Shown here: one piece after another, positions 45,992 to 59,399 of the stretch | Layout: the number at the start of each line of letters is the position of its first letter | Numbering within the stretch: the stretch's first letter is position 1 | Source: Vitis vinifera | Taxonomy: Eukaryota; Streptophyta; Magnoliopsida; Vitales; Vitaceae | Assembly (NCBI RefSeq): GCF_030704535.1 | Contig: NC_081812.1 | Span: 16,155,001 to 16,219,000 of the forward strand | Direction: 5' to 3' | DNA length: 64,000 nt | Position numbers and translations under genes: made by a program | The notes under the pieces: model-generated | Databases searched by the model: none | What the model was told of the DNA's origin: nothing | Seen by the model: the letters and a program-made list of their open reading frames with translations, nothing else

Positions 45992-47961
45992 TTAAGAGGC
46001 GGCTCCTCCGTTGGTGTCTACTTTGGATGCCGGGCTCAGGATCTCCCCGTGACTGCACTCTCTAATCTTCACCTGAACGACGCTTTCCACCCCATCTGTA
46101 CCGTCGACCACCTCGCAGCATTGTCTACGTCGTGCCTGTTGATCATCATCATACAATCAACTTAAACATGAGATGATGAAAACTTCAATTAACCATTTGG
46201 ATGGGCATTGCATACTTAAGCTAAGATCCGAGCCCACCAGCCAAGCAACAGAATCCACACCTGTGAAAAGATTTATGATGCGGAGAGAGAAGTAGAGAGT
46301 GAGAGATTTATGACCTTTTCCCACGATTCAGGCCTTAATTGAAAAGCGGAGACGTTAAATGAGTGAACAGCCGAGAGCGGGGCATAGTGAGACTGGTTGC
46401 AGTCCTTTTCTGGCTGAAAGCCAAGCCTCTCATAGGTGGTCAGGGTCTGACCATTAATCCCTGTCATCTGAACCCGGTCCAAGAAGTAAATGACGGGTCT
46501 CTCACACGGCTCCTGACTCATGGGCCGGGTGTTGAACGTAAAGGGCTGGGAGCCCCAACTCCGCCACGTTTGAAATGTCTGAAAGGGCGTTTCCAGCTCT
46601 TCCGTTGTCACCAACGATGGATACAGCTGCACGCTGTAACCCCAGGCCACTGAAACCGACCGATTACGACTGAAATCGTAGCAAATGCTCTGCTGCAGTG
46701 TTCGACCCGGGTCAACCTCATAGGCGCGGACCAGCCTCTTCAGCGATTCAATCTGGGTCATGCTTGGAAACAATGACTCCACAAAGTCAATGTGGTGAAG
46801 AGACACCAACGGCGCCACTGGGTGTGCTGCCAGAAAACCATAAGGATCTCCCCGTATATCAACCTGTATTTTTCAACATTAAACTTATTAAGGCTGTTCT
46901 TCGCTTCTGATAATAGCAACCTGAGATTTCGTAATTAGTTATATCATAGCACCAATGGTAAGAATATTTGCTGCATGAAAGCAAGAAGAAGCACAAAATG
47001 GAAAATGACTGTGAGATGGAAACAAGACAACAGAACCAGCATGTGATATCCGATATCTCATAGACTACATAGAGAGAAAAGGAAAGAAAGAGACCTGATG
47101 AAAACCAAGCTCTTTGGTGAGAGGCACTCCAATCTCGCTTATGCAACCATGGATCTTCTGATCAGAGCCGTAGAATAGATAATAACGGTCAATGCACTCG
47201 TCCAAAACCCTAACAAGCTCAGTAGCCAAAGGGTAACTAATGGCGAACCCACCGCCACCAAAGGCCATGTTGTACGAGTGTATCATATTTTGTTCCACGC
47301 TCTCAGAACTCCCACCAATGTAATACATCTGGTTATGATCATACCTCGCCAACACCGCCACTAAATTCTCAGTGAAGAACACCGTATCATCGTCTCCCAT
47401 CACGAACCACCTCACATTCTCCAACCCTAGTTCGAAACTCTCCTTCACGATTCGCGCAATACGAACTGCAGATGCAGAACCGCTCCAACTCGGGTACTTG
47501 AATCCCGACGTGTCTCCGGAGACTTGGTACGGTGGAGAGGTCTCCGGCCACGTTTCGTTCTCTGCAGGCTTCTCATCGAGCCAGACAAATCCACGTGTGA
47601 CGTTAGGTTTCCACCATAACTCACAGTAACGCCGACGTTCACTCCACGTCGCCGTCGAACCTCCGATCCCAAACAAGATATGAGAAATGTTGGTCCTTTC
47701 ATAGCCCAGTCTGCCCACATCGCCGTCGGTTATCTTCTGGTAAGCGGAGTGCCCAAACCGTCTATCACATTGCGGGCAACCAAACCATTGCGATTGGCTT
47801 GACAAAGAAAAGAAAGAGATAAGAGAAATCGAAGCGACAATGCAAAAAATCAGTGTTATTTTCATCAAAACTTTAAAGACATCCACGGGTTTTGTTGTTG
47901 CAATAACCAGGAATTTCCAGGCTTTGAAGGGATGTTGGATAGTTTGCCTTGTGGGAGACAT
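45992..47961 (-). CDS. DUF604 Fringe-like glycosyltransferase
   Basis: Three exons, 47095-47961, 46315-46863 and 45992-46135, all phase 0 with GT-AG introns of 231 and 179 bases, giving 519 aa. A type II membrane protein: short cytosolic N-terminus, signal anchor at about 33-53 (VLMKITLIFCIVASISLISF), then a lumenal domain. Blocks typical of DUF604 are ISHILFGIGGSTATW, the metal-binding GDDDT (189-193), AFGGGGFAISYP, YLFYGSDQKIHGCISEIGV, FHQVDIRGDPYGFLAAHP, LDRVQMTG and, in exon 3, RRRQCCEVV. Resembles beta-1,3-glycosyltransferases related to Fringe, probably Golgi-located. Donor and acceptor sugars are unknown. The small last exon is supported by the conserved Cys-Cys motif. Close to Arabidopsis At2g37730 from memory. 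Confidence 0.92.
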
Positions 47962-48006
47962 GTCTTCTGCTTTTTAGCCTGAAAAACTTGCTGGTCTTAC
48001 CTTGAC

Positions 48007-48014
48007 TTTTATAC
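48007..48014 (-). promoter_or_regulatory. TATA box of DUF604 gene
   Basis: Minus-strand TATAAAAG, about 46 bases above the ATG at 47961, predicting a very short leader. Confidence 0.45.
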
Positions 48015-49480
48015 TCCAATGCTCTCTCTTCCTCTTAAAAAGACCCAAGATAAATAAATAAATAAAAAGAAAAAATGAAAAAAAGAAAAAAAAAATTAGA
48101 AAGGGAAAGTGATAAAAAGGGTTAATTACCGGTAAAAACTTCTATAAACAACAAAATTTATTATAGTACAATTTTACCCTTTAACATGTTTTTCGGTATT
48201 ATTTATAAATAAATTTCTAATGATGATAAGTATAATTAATAGTGCATATCTCATGTCCCCAAAAATTATTTTTCACTCTGGTCCCAAACTTGTTGTTTAA
48301 CAAAAATTTTACTTAGAAAAGTGAAAAGTAAGATAATTTTATTATTTACTTAAATGTTAAAATTATCATAAAAATAATCTAATAAATTATGCATTATTAA
48401 TCTAATTTATTATTTTGTATTATGATATCAATATGGTATATTTAATAAATTTATCTTTTTTTTATAAATTCCTTTGTACATGGGTTGAAAAAAATTGGAA
48501 AAGTGAAAAAAAAGAAGAAGAAATATATAAATTTTTTCTCTTATCTTAATCTTAATCTTTTTATAGAAAAGTATAGGTAAACTTGAAATAAATTTTTCTT
48601 TTCAAAAATGCTAGTTACAATATGATCTTAATATGATTTTTACTAGGAACATGTTCTTGTACCACATAAAGTTATGAAGTTTAGGATACTTAAGGTTGGT
48701 TAAGGGATCTTCGATTTTATCCTTAATTTTTTATGGATCTCTTATGAAGTGTTTCGATATTGAAAAAATATGTATATTAAAAAATGGAATTGAGAATTTT
48801 TAAAGAACTTGATATAAAAAAAAATTCAATATCTCTTAAATAAAAACCACACCTAAAGATTATTATGACGTTCTATATATATAACATATAATTAAAAACT
48901 TTGTTATCTTAATAAAATGAACAATTATTTTTCATAAACGCTCATAAATGGAATAACATACAACTATTTATTTGTATGATGTCGCATGTGAAATTTTTTT
49001 TATAAATAAATTAAATTATATTGTGATATATTGTAACATTTGTGTATTTATATAGTAAATATAATAATTTATGTCCCTACCTATATTTTATGATAAAAGT
49101 AATAATTATAGAAATGCCTATTTATACCCTATTCGAACATCATATAAATATATTCATATCATTCTCTCAATACATTGAAATTGTTTAATAATTTATATAT
49201 ATATATAACTACAAATCTCATAAATTCAAATTAATATTTCATTTGGTTTTAAAAATGATTCCTAATATAAGTATGTTATGGAGTATAGTATGATCTTAAA
49301 AAACTATCACTTTTGTAAAAAAGTTCGAAAATTGTCTAATTAGATTTTATTATAATATATTATAATTATAATATATTTTTTGGTACTTGTATTTTATAAT
49401 AAAGGTAATAGTCAGAGATCTTTTTTTATACCTCATTGAAATTCAACATATTATACGTATTAACATAGTCCACTCGATGC

Positions 49481-49518
<38 letters not shown>

Positions 49519-52500
49519 AGTTAAAGAGAAAAAAAAACACTATACAAAGGAAAAGTATAGGAAAATCATATAATTTTTTAAAATTATTTTATTATATATA
49601 TATATATAAAAGATTAAACATTCTCCATCATTTTCTTTTTCTTTTTAGACAATTCAAATGAAAATTAAACATTTTATCTTGCTTAAACTCAATACAAAAA
49701 TATGATTTATCAATTCAAAATTTTAAATATATATATGAAAAATTCATCATTCTCATTACATAATTATGAAACTTGTTTTGTTTTTAATAAAATTGAACAT
49801 TAGAATAAAAAAAGAAATTAGTAAAAAAAAACTTCATTACATGTTATTTTGAAATATTTCTTAAAAGTATTTTGGTTTTAAATAATAAATTTAAATAAAT
49901 ATATAATATCGTTCAAGGTTAAAATTAAAATTTTGATTTAAAAATTCGGATGTCAATGATTACAATGAATGTGGGACCAAAGTAACTTAGATATCCTAAC
50001 AACAAAGGTGAAATGTTTTCAAAAGCTTTTAGTTGAAGGACATTTATGGTATTTTAGCTTATTATAGTATGAAATAGATTTTGAAATAATTTTCTCTATT
50101 TTTTCTTATCCTCCCCATGAATTATCAAAGTAGATGACTATTTTATGTCATTATCACACACAATCCACCTTATATGGTAATTATCCCAATTAGAAAATGT
50201 TTTTCCATAATTAGAATTTTTATTTTTGGTAAAATTGAGGGCTCAATTTCATTTCATCTATAAATTAGAAGAAAATCTTTAAATAAAATAATTTTAAACT
50301 TTCCCTTGAAAATTTACCAAGTTCTCTACCTATTACCCTCTCCACCTTATTTTCCTTCAATATCCTATCTTTTAACACATTCCCTCTTTAAAAATATATT
50401 TTCATTAATTTGTCCATTCATTTCATCGTGGACACATACAAAGGGGTATATACTTGCTAAAATATAAACACTAGCCACCCACAATTTTCCCAAAAGAAAA
50501 TATAAATTTAATTTTAGAATTTAAAAAAAAAAAATGACAACTAAATATTATTACAAAAAAATAATATTTATTATTAATTACCGATAAAGTATTAAGATTG
50601 AACTAAAATTTTTAAAATAAAATAAAATCTTATTTAATATTCATACTTATTTTCTTGTTTATTTAATCTTTTTTCTTTTTATACTTTTTTTTGTTATGAT
50701 TTTGTCTTATTAAGTTTATCTAAATCATAAAAAATAATACTTTTAAGCTACTATTATTGCCATGAGGATTTATTATATGAGACATAAGTCCTAAGTATAA
50801 AAGCCTTTATTTCTAACTATCTTATACTTAGTTATTTGAAAAAAAAAAAAATTAAGATATTGATTTGCTATTTATGAATATCCTCACCTCTATTTTTAAA
50901 AGCACATAGAAAAATATAAGTCTTTGACCGTAAGTTCAAAAAATGAAACTAAGGTATAAATAAATAAAATCTAATTATAAGACAATGAAACCTAAAAGCG
51001 CATACCTCTTCCTCTTCAAAAATATCAAAATTTATAATAAAAATTATTGAATTCTTTAAAATAATTTTAAGGGTTTGCTACAAAATAAGTAAAATTATTG
51101 AAAATTTCTAATTATTTTTATTTCTTTTAAAACTCCTTTAAATGTTCTTGATAATATTTTTTTTTATGTAAAATCAAAAACTTCTTTTAAATGTTCTTAG
51201 TATTATGGTTGATTAATTTGATACATTTGTATAATTAATATTTGAAATTATTTAATTATTTATTAATAATGATAATAAATACTATTAATTACCTTATAAT
51301 TTATAAATGAGGATTATAATATAATATTTTTTTCATTCCACCCTGAAAAAAAGTCTTTGGCTCTACCACTAGACATAAAGATTGTAAAGAAGAAGAAACA
51401 ACTTGCAAGGATCTTTGATGAATTCATTTATTGATTTAATATAATTTAATTTAAAAACATTTTAAATACTAAGTGCTCTCTAACCCCTCCAAATTTGAGA
51501 ATAAATAAACTAGATTTGAAAATAAGGAAAATTGTTCTCATTGTTATTGTTTTAAAACATTTTAAGCATAGGTGCAACAATGATGACTCTTAAAACAAAT
51601 TTATAAAATGCAATGTTGAATATTATAAAAGATTTGATTTAATATCAATGTGTATTTATTGATTTTCATATGAAACGATTGAAATTGGATATGAGAATTG
51701 GTATTAGAGTTGTTTTTAAATAAGATTAAAGCTTGATCCAAATACTTGAACAAATAGAACTATTATTTATGATAAACCTAAATGTTCTTACGACAAAGTT
51801 TAGAATCTGTAATATTTATAAATGATTATAGATTTAAAAAAAAAATATAAGTCTTTGAAAAAAAAATTTATAAATAACATTATTTAAACCTTAAATATTT
51901 TTATAATAAAAGTTAGAATCTATAATCTTATCTATTTATATTTAAGAAAAAATCTCATACATAATTACTTGTAATAGATTTGAATAAAATCTAACTTCTT
52001 GAATCAATACGATGAAATCTACTTCATTTAATAAAAGTGCAAAAATATGGAATTAGGTATAAGCAAATAAGATTTGAACCAAATCTTATTGAATCGATAT
52101 GATGAAATCTAATTCACTAATTAAGGTGCAAAAATATGAAATTAGGCATAAACAAATGAGACTAAGTTATAAAACAATGGAAATATGTTGGCCAAGAAAA
52201 GATCTTCCTAAAGTAGATTAATAAATGAATTCTTTTACATGGATTTTTTTAAAAACTTCCATTATGCCAAATGGAACTGCATTACAAGGGATGGTTAATT
52301 ATTATTTATTATTAATGCTCTCACATTCGAGAGTGGTTTGACTTAAAATTTTAATAATTTGAAACATTTTTTTAATTAAAAAAATTCCAACAATATGTAC
52401 ATATATTGTATGTATATCTATGAATTGAAACACGGACCCCTAAATGGTTATGACAGTTGATGAGGCCACTGACTATAATTAATAATTAATTTTTCAATTG

Positions 52501-54823
52501 CTGATTAATTAATTTGATTCTTTCAAGAGAGACAGAAAAAAATTAAAATTTTTTATTACATTAACGGTACCAATAAAATTGGCTCTCTCTCATATATGGA
52601 ATTTCATAGATATCATGGTTAAAAAAAAAATACAATTAATATTTATAAAATAATGGAATGTTGCAAAAAATATTTGTCATTGTAGAGAGAATATAATCCA
52701 ACTAATAAAGTGTGGGGGGGGGGGTGTGAAGATACAACCGTGCCCCAGGCAAATGCCAATAAAGTAGAAAGTCAGAGGCTGACCTCTCTTTTTATTTCTG
52801 GGATCTTTATATTTCTTCCATTTATAAATGTTCCATTAATGGGGGGGTAAATATTGTGTCTGAACAATGCCTCAGATGGAATTTACTGCTTTCTGACCCC
52901 GTATATAATGTGTCTATATATATATATATATATGCTTGCAACTTGCAAGTTTGGCCCCAGTTTGGGCTTTCACTCCTCCGTAGTCCGTTGCATTTAATAG
53001 CCCATCGAGAACTGCCCCCGTACGGCGCAGGCAATCAACATGCCAATTACGAGAATGAATCGAGTTTGGCAAAGAGGGCCCACCGAACCGACCCAGCCCA
53101 TTTTGCAACCACCATTATGCAATTGTCATGGCACAGCATTTGGCCGGTTGTTCGTGGTATCTATTGAGTACGTCTGCTTCCATCTCTGCTTTTGACATTT
53201 TTTTCTCATAGAAAAAGAAAATTTTATTTGTTATTCTTCCACCAAAACACATAGTTTGTGCATGTGGTTGTGGGTCATTGAGTTTGGTGCAGGTGCGGGA
53301 ATCTGACCTATTGAAAAGAGAAAAATGCCTGAAAAAAGAGAAGGAAATTCCCATGTGTCGGCTTTTAAATGTACTACAAAGTCAACCATTTTCAAGCTCA
53401 TGAAACTCATCATTTACAAACAAATAAATAAAAATAAAATACCTTCTTTGATTATAATCGTACTACAATAAATAGTCAATAATAATAATTAAAAGTCAAA
53501 TTAGGGTAAAACCAATTGCATCCAACAAAATTCTTGAAAAGCAAGGCCAAACTAAACCAAGAGCTAAATGGTCTACTCTCTCAAGTTTTCTTTGAATGAC
53601 AAAAGTTATATGCATTATAATGTCACTATTCTAAGTACAACATTTGCTAACATGCCAAAATGGTATTTATCGTAAAAAAATATTTGAATCATTGAAATAT
53701 ATAATGAGATTCAAAGCTATTAAATGATAAGATAAGAAATGGGACAAAAAAATACAAATAAATGAAATCACGATATAAAGATACAAATAAATGAAATCAA
53801 TATATAAATAATGAGATAAAAAATTGTATATGTGATACCATTTGATTGGTGGTGTCTTTTTTATAGGCACCGAGAATCTAAGGTAGCTACAATTCCATAG
53901 CTAAACCCTCCAAGTATATAATTTGTTATGAAGTATAACTAAGCCCAACATGATGCTAGTGGTTATGGTACGAGGAAAGCATCCTTATTAAAGCATTCTC
54001 TTATAAATGATACTCAACTAGCCCACTTTGTTGTGTTCCATTGAAAACAAACCAATCCTTCTATATATGTGCTTTTTCATAGCATTAGACATTATTCCTT
54101 GCTGTCTATGCAGCAGAAATGAGCCCATCTTGTTTAATTTCCTTAACATAGACTTATTATTTAGGGTTTGGATAAGCTCATACATTGAAATGCAAGGAAG
54201 TTTGCAATCGAATGATTCATTAATTCCAATGGGATGTTGTAAAACACTAATCAGTTAAGCCTCTTTCTTGATGATTATTCTGTCATCCTGTATAATTTAA
54301 CCATATATGTAGAACCCATCCCATTGGCAGTAGTTGGAATAGGATTCAATCATCCTTTTAAGGTTTCAGGAGTGATTTTCTTTTTCTTTATTGTTCCCAC
54401 AAAGCATGAAGATTTTCTTTTTTAGGCAAATCCCTCAAAAACCAGATTAGAAAACCAATCTGAAACATTGGTTTCTCATATGATGTTAAATTCATGATCT
54501 CTAAATAAGCTTCAAACGGCAAAGATAAGGATCAAAGCATCACCAACAGGGAGGGAAAGAATGAGTGGAGACTCAATACATAAACATGAATTTCTTGGAA
54601 AAAGACTTGAATAAATACGAAGAACTAAGCAAAAGCGACTTCCTTTTTCTACTCATGCATCAGTTGCACTAGAAGTTTATAGGAAAAGCATAGACTATTT
54701 TCCTTCATGTTATTCCCTTTAGAAGACGGCTGTTATTATATCTCTTTGAACATAAAGTAGTAGAAGAAAAGGATGAGAAGAAAACCTATTCATTAAATCA
54801 CATCCACCCTATTCTCTGCAAAT
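48015..54823. other. Long AT-rich gene desert
   Basis: Nearly 7 kb of AT-rich DNA. I find no protein family signature on either strand. It holds TA-dinucleotide runs (49484-49516, 52914-52932), an 11-G run at 52714-52724 and many old AT-rich repeat phrases. 52930-53160 is of more balanced composition but has no recognisable gene. Confidence 0.55.
49484..49516. repeat. TA microsatellite
   Basis: About 16 uninterrupted TA units in the AT-rich desert. Confidence 0.9.
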
Positions 54824-55384
54824 TCAAAAGAACTCTCTGGATCCGGATGCAGATGTCTCATGGGGTTCTGGCCCTAAACGAAGCTCCAGGTCCAATTCTT
54901 TCTGAGATGAACCATGATGACTGTGCCTTGTCTTCTCCTCATGCCCGCCAGCAGAACTTGCCCTTTGATCATTGCCCTTTGATGGCTTCTCAGAAAACAA
55001 GGACAGCTGGTGCAGTTTTTCCATGCCATCTTTCCCTGAAGGACTGATATCGTCTTCTCCAGACAAGGTCAATGGCCTTTTAAGTGTGCAATCTTTGCCT
55101 TCCGTTGATCCCAGTTGAGATAAGTTGTCTGCAGATGGCTGAGGATGGATTAAGGGATTCTTCTTTTCCATGTCCACAGAGAGTAGGCTTTCATCTTCGG
55201 TTTGTTTGAGCTTGGCCCTGTCTTTCCTATGGATATTCATGTGACCTCCTAGGGCTTGTGCATTTGAGAAGCCTCTCTTGCAGAAGGTACATGTATAAGC
55301 CCGAACTTGCTCCCCTGAACCCTGCTCATCTAAGTTGCATGATATTTGCTCGAACTTTTCTACACTTGGGGGATTAATCTCCAT
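54824..55384 (-). CDS. C2H2 zinc-finger repressor, SUPERMAN/TAC1-like
   Basis: Intronless, 186 aa. A single plant-type zinc finger lies at 30-53 ([20 protein letters not shown]) with ligands C32, C35, H48 and H52 and the plant-specific QALGGH helix. A basic [11 protein letters not shown] tail follows that serves DNA contact and nuclear import. The C-terminus carries an EAR repression motif LDLELRL at 164-170. The middle is Ser/Gly/Lys-rich and probably disordered. The layout fits SUPERMAN-class nuclear factors such as TAC1 and RABBIT EARS that repress targets through TOPLESS-type co-repressors. Which paralogue it equals cannot be fixed by eye. A TATA-like TATATAAAA lies at about 55525-55533. 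A sister gene with the same architecture lies 7.4 kb away on the same strand. Confidence 0.9.
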   Translation of the reverse strand: MEINPPSVEKFEQISCNLDEQGSGEQVRAYTCTFCKRGFSNAQALGGHMNIHRKDRAKLKQTEDESLLSVDMEKKNPLIHPQPSADNLSQLGSTEGKDCTLKRPLTLSGEDDISPSGKDGMEKLHQLSLFSEKPSKGNDQRASSAGGHEEKTRHSHHGSSQKELDLELRLGPEPHETSASGSREFF

Positions 55385-57375
55385 TTTCCAAGACAGTGTG
55401 TGTGTGAGAAAGAGAGAGACAGGAGAAAGAGAGAGCTTGGGGGCGAATACAAGTGGTCAACTGTCGGTGGAGAAGATGTTTTTGTTGAGTGAACTTCACC
55501 TACAGGCTAGCTTCCTTCTAGACATTTTATATATGTAACATACAAGTACACAATTCAGTCAACAAACCACCCTACAAAATGAACATTAAAAAAAAACAGC
55601 TTCAAAGTTTGAATAAGCGAATTACCATATATTCAACGGAGTCTCCATTGAACATCTACATTTATCTGATCATAAGACAGTAATTAACTAATGTCACTAT
55701 TGAAACCCATGGTGGACGGTATGGTGGGCAGATAACCATGTTTGAAGTCTTCATTTTAGATTATATTTTAGATTATAAGATCAACAAGTGGAACACGAAG
55801 TTGAAAGAATTAATCAAGTACCATGAAGCTTATCAACAACTTTTCCAAGTTTTCTGAAATGGTTAAGATAATAGTCTGATGTCTTCTTATCTCCTTCCTA
55901 TCCTATCGTGTTTGATCTTGACGGTTCCATTAGATTTTTCTTTTTGAAAGCTTGTGAGAACCATGTACGAGTACGTAATTTAAGCCCATGGAAAAATTAC
56001 ATAGTATTTAAAATCGCCACAAATCCTTTTTTTTTCCCAAAAAAGAAACTATAGATCCATCACCCAAAGGTCAATTCTCATTAAATTGTCAAAATCATGC
56101 TCCTTTACGGATGCCATACAGTATGTTGTACCCCAGTAAGGACACGAAGAGGTGATTATTAAACGACATCTAAGGTATTGATTAATGAAGTGGGGCGTTA
56201 TGGGGTATATTTTAACGTCGGGGGCGTCACCGTCCTCTAGCCTCTAGGGTCTGACGTGGGGTTGTTGGATCCGACTAAGTAGTTCGCATGTAACAATGAC
56301 GACATGTGTGACAGTGAAACTTGGTGATGATATGGTTCACATAAGTTCAAAGCTTGTTAGTTGGTTGTTCATACAAGTGCAATGCATCCAGTCAAAGAAA
56401 TTTAGGGTTGGCTAGAGGCGTGCAGGGGCTTTTTGATGTGGTTACCAACTATTCCATCATCGTTATATAAAACACAAAAAAGACGATTTATCTTAAAATT
56501 AATGTATGATTCGTGTGACAAAATAAATGGTTGGCCGACTAACAGTTCCATTTTTTTTTTCTTTAAATTGCAAAGCCAACGTTTATTCTGTTTACTTTTT
56601 AATTGTTGCGTACTCTTGATTTTTTTCTTCTTCTAATAGTTACGTCTTCTCTTTGTAGGTGGGGAAAGGTTAGCCGGTTAGGACCGTTAGGTTATAGGTG
56701 GAAGCTGAGCCTAGAACACCTGGCGTGGGAGGATTAGTGGCCAATTTGGCAATTTCGGTGGCGCTCTGCATGGCCCCAAATCAGGTCCTTCCTTTTAAGC
56801 CCAATTCCATTATAGTTGGGCTAAATAATGATGGCCCCAAGCAAGACCATCAGGAATGTAGAGTTCAGTGGCTGGCCAGCCCTTTGTTTACGTACACTGT
56901 TCGAGGGAATAGTGATTTCTTGAGGAAGTTAAAGACCTATATGATTGCAAAAATGAATTTAAAAAAAAAAAAAATTAATGACAAGAAAAAAATTGAAGGA
57001 ATGTTATAAAATTTTTTTGTCAGAAATAGTTTTTGAAAACTTTCCTAAAAATTAGTTCTAATATAGATATATAAAAAAAGGTGATTAATTTTTCAACCTA
57101 ATATTTTCTAAGATGATTTTGTAATTTACTATCCTTTCCTAATTAATGATCTTAAGAATCCTATCAAATACAATTGTTTATAGAAAAAAATTACAGTAGA
57201 ATTAAGATTTTATTTACAATAGCGAGTATGAATTAGATGTGATGGTGTTTGGGGGCAATTTGGTCGGGAAGAGTAAGCCCAAGCTTACAAAAAACCATGG
57301 TTCTATCCCAGTACTCAACAACATAACCCTAAGCTGATACACGAAGCTTTATTTGGGTTAATCGTTGGGATGAGT
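55385..57375. other. Intergenic region
   Basis: 5' flank of the TAC1-like gene, then low-complexity DNA. No supported gene. Confidence 0.45.
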
Positions 57376-57379
57376 CACT

Positions 57380-57687
57380 AAGAGGTTGTTTGTTAAATCA
57401 ACTAAATGGCTTAATAGAACTTAATTAATAACTTAAAGTTATTAAATAGATTAATTTTATTTATTAAAATAACGTAATATCACAAACTTTAAAAAAAAAT
57501 TATATATTAAGTTAAACTTGTTATTTATTCTTTATTCAAATCTTTTTACTTTATTTTCTCACACCTAATAAAAGTATATTTTATAACTATGATTTACATT
57601 CATGATTCATTTTTTAACTATGACTTCACTTTTAAAAAGGACACAAACTTGACTAACAATTTGTCATTTATTACTAAAAAATCAAAG
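57380..57687. mobile_element. MITE-like fragment related to 6571-7083
   Basis: It opens GAGGTTGTTTGTTAAATC and is full of ACTTAATTAATAACTTAAAG-type phrases, as in the element at 6571. The right end cannot be found and may have been cut by the LTR-like sequence that follows. Confidence 0.3.
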
Positions 57688-58586
57688 TTCTATAAGGAAC
57701 ACCAAAGGGGGTTGAATGGGTGATTTTAAAAAAATATATCAATAAAGATTTATATGTTATACTAAATTCTTTTATCCTACGAGATGTTAAGGATAATCAA
57801 TTATATCAATTATAGATAATTCAAACATCAAATATAAAAATATATAAATAATGAGGGATGCATAAGTTTTTTACGTAGAAAACTTCTACACTAACTATGA
57901 AGATAAAAAACCATGAGGTCTAGGGTCTACTAATCTAAATTCATTATATGAAATCAAATTATAAAGATTTACTTGACCGTTTTATCCTAAAGACTTACTC
58001 TCTAGTACCTATAACTTGATTCACGTTCACGACACAATAACCTTTAATTGCTCCAATGGATTACCTCAACCTCGTCGAAGGGATGAAGGTTTTCAAAACA
58101 AGATTCAAATATCAAATCCTTAATTGAGATATCAGGAATGGTGTGACACTTTAGGTTTTCTCTCTAAAAGACCTTCTTTAAAGAATATAAGGTCTCTCAA
58201 TGATCTTAATCTCTAACCTTAAAGGGGTTAATAGAAAGGTATTTATATGCAAAAGCTTGAAGAGTTTTAGTTTTGGAAGAGTTTTGAATCAAACTTGTTT
58301 GAAAAACTCGATAGAATCTACATGATTGCTCAAGCCAGCTTACCTACTACTTAAGCACCTTGAACACTTAAGTGGTATGGCTTGAGCGCTCCAGGCCGCT
58401 TGAGCAGTTCTACCCTCCTTCAAAAGTCAATTTTAAAATCATTCTAAGTTAAAAAAAATCTTCTATGACCAAACATAAAAATAAACAAACTTGCTAATAA
58501 TAAACAATACTCAATGTCCTAACAACTACCAACTACTATTGAAAGTCTAAATAGCCTAACCATTGGCCCAAGGACTATTCTAACAA
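57688..58586 (-). mobile_element. Possible solo LTR
   Basis: Read on the minus strand it starts near TGTTAGAATAGTCC and has the non-coding make-up of a long plant LTR. CAAAG flanks it on both sides (57683-57687 and 58587-58591), a possible 5-bp target duplication. No coding part. A TATA-like site and ends are uncertain. Old. Confidence 0.35.
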
Positions 58587-59305
58587 CAAAGGTGGTTGTA
58601 GGGAATTTTGGATTACTCCGTTCTCTAACCTTGGATCGATTAGGTGTGCCAATTATGTGCTTGCAATCTTCATAAGGCTATCTAGATCATAACAACAAAA
58701 TCAAACAAGTATATAAAAACTTTTTGAAGATCTAAATTTAAAAGTTTAGATGTGTTTACCTAGATCCGGATGTTCCTAAATCAATTTTTATTAGTGTAGA
58801 AAACTCCAAATTTGTAGAAGTTCCTACAAATGCAGTAATCTTTCACCTGATGGCTCCTCCTTGAATCCAATACATTGAAATGGTAGAGACCTCACAAATG
58901 ATGAAGGATAAGGTTCTTTTTTTTTTTTCTCTAAGTGGCCAAAAAACAAAACTATCAAGAGTGAAACCCTGACCCCTAAAAAGGGTATTTATAGGCTTGT
59001 CATGGGTTTAAGAGACTTGGGTACTCCACCTTGTGCTTAATTAGGTCACTTAATCTAGCTCAATTTAAATAAACCATTCACTAACTCTTGTGTAACATTG
59101 CACATTTACCAAAACATCTTTATGCACACAAGTAAACTAAGAATCAATTCAACTCTCATAAATTATGTCATTAAAGAATATAAGTTCGAGTAAAGACCAT
59201 TGGGATCCACAAGATAATTGTAGCTCCTACATAATCCAATTTTGAAGTTAACTAAATATCTCATTACAGAGAGTTAACTATACTTTAATACCTTATATAT
59301 ATTAT
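58587..59305. other. Non-coding repeat-like DNA
   Basis: No gene. The text (for example AAAAAGGGTATTTATAGGCTTG) resembles an LTR with its TATA region, but termini are not found. Confidence 0.3.
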
Positions 59306-59390
59306 CAATGTTTTCATAACCAAATCGGTTAATGAACTGGAAAAGTTATTGGTTCACGGTTTAATAGTCAAACCAATGATTGTACCACAA
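59306..59390 (+). repeat. Dispersed repeat matching 5359-5440
   Basis: GTTTTCATAACCAAATCGG...GGTTCACGGTTTAATAG resembles GTTTTCAAAATCGAATTGG...ACTTACGGTTTATCAAG at 5359, in the same order and spacing. Probably the end of a non-autonomous DNA element. Confidence 0.35.
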
Positions 59391-59399
59391 TCAAAAGCA

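Noticed and set aside
52714-52724. Run of 11 G as a quadruplex or origin
   Set aside because: A single homopolymer without further G tracts; may also be a sequencing or assembly artefact.
48015-54823. A hidden gene in the long AT-rich desert
   Set aside because: Both strands were read for family motifs and splice-joined exons; none was found.
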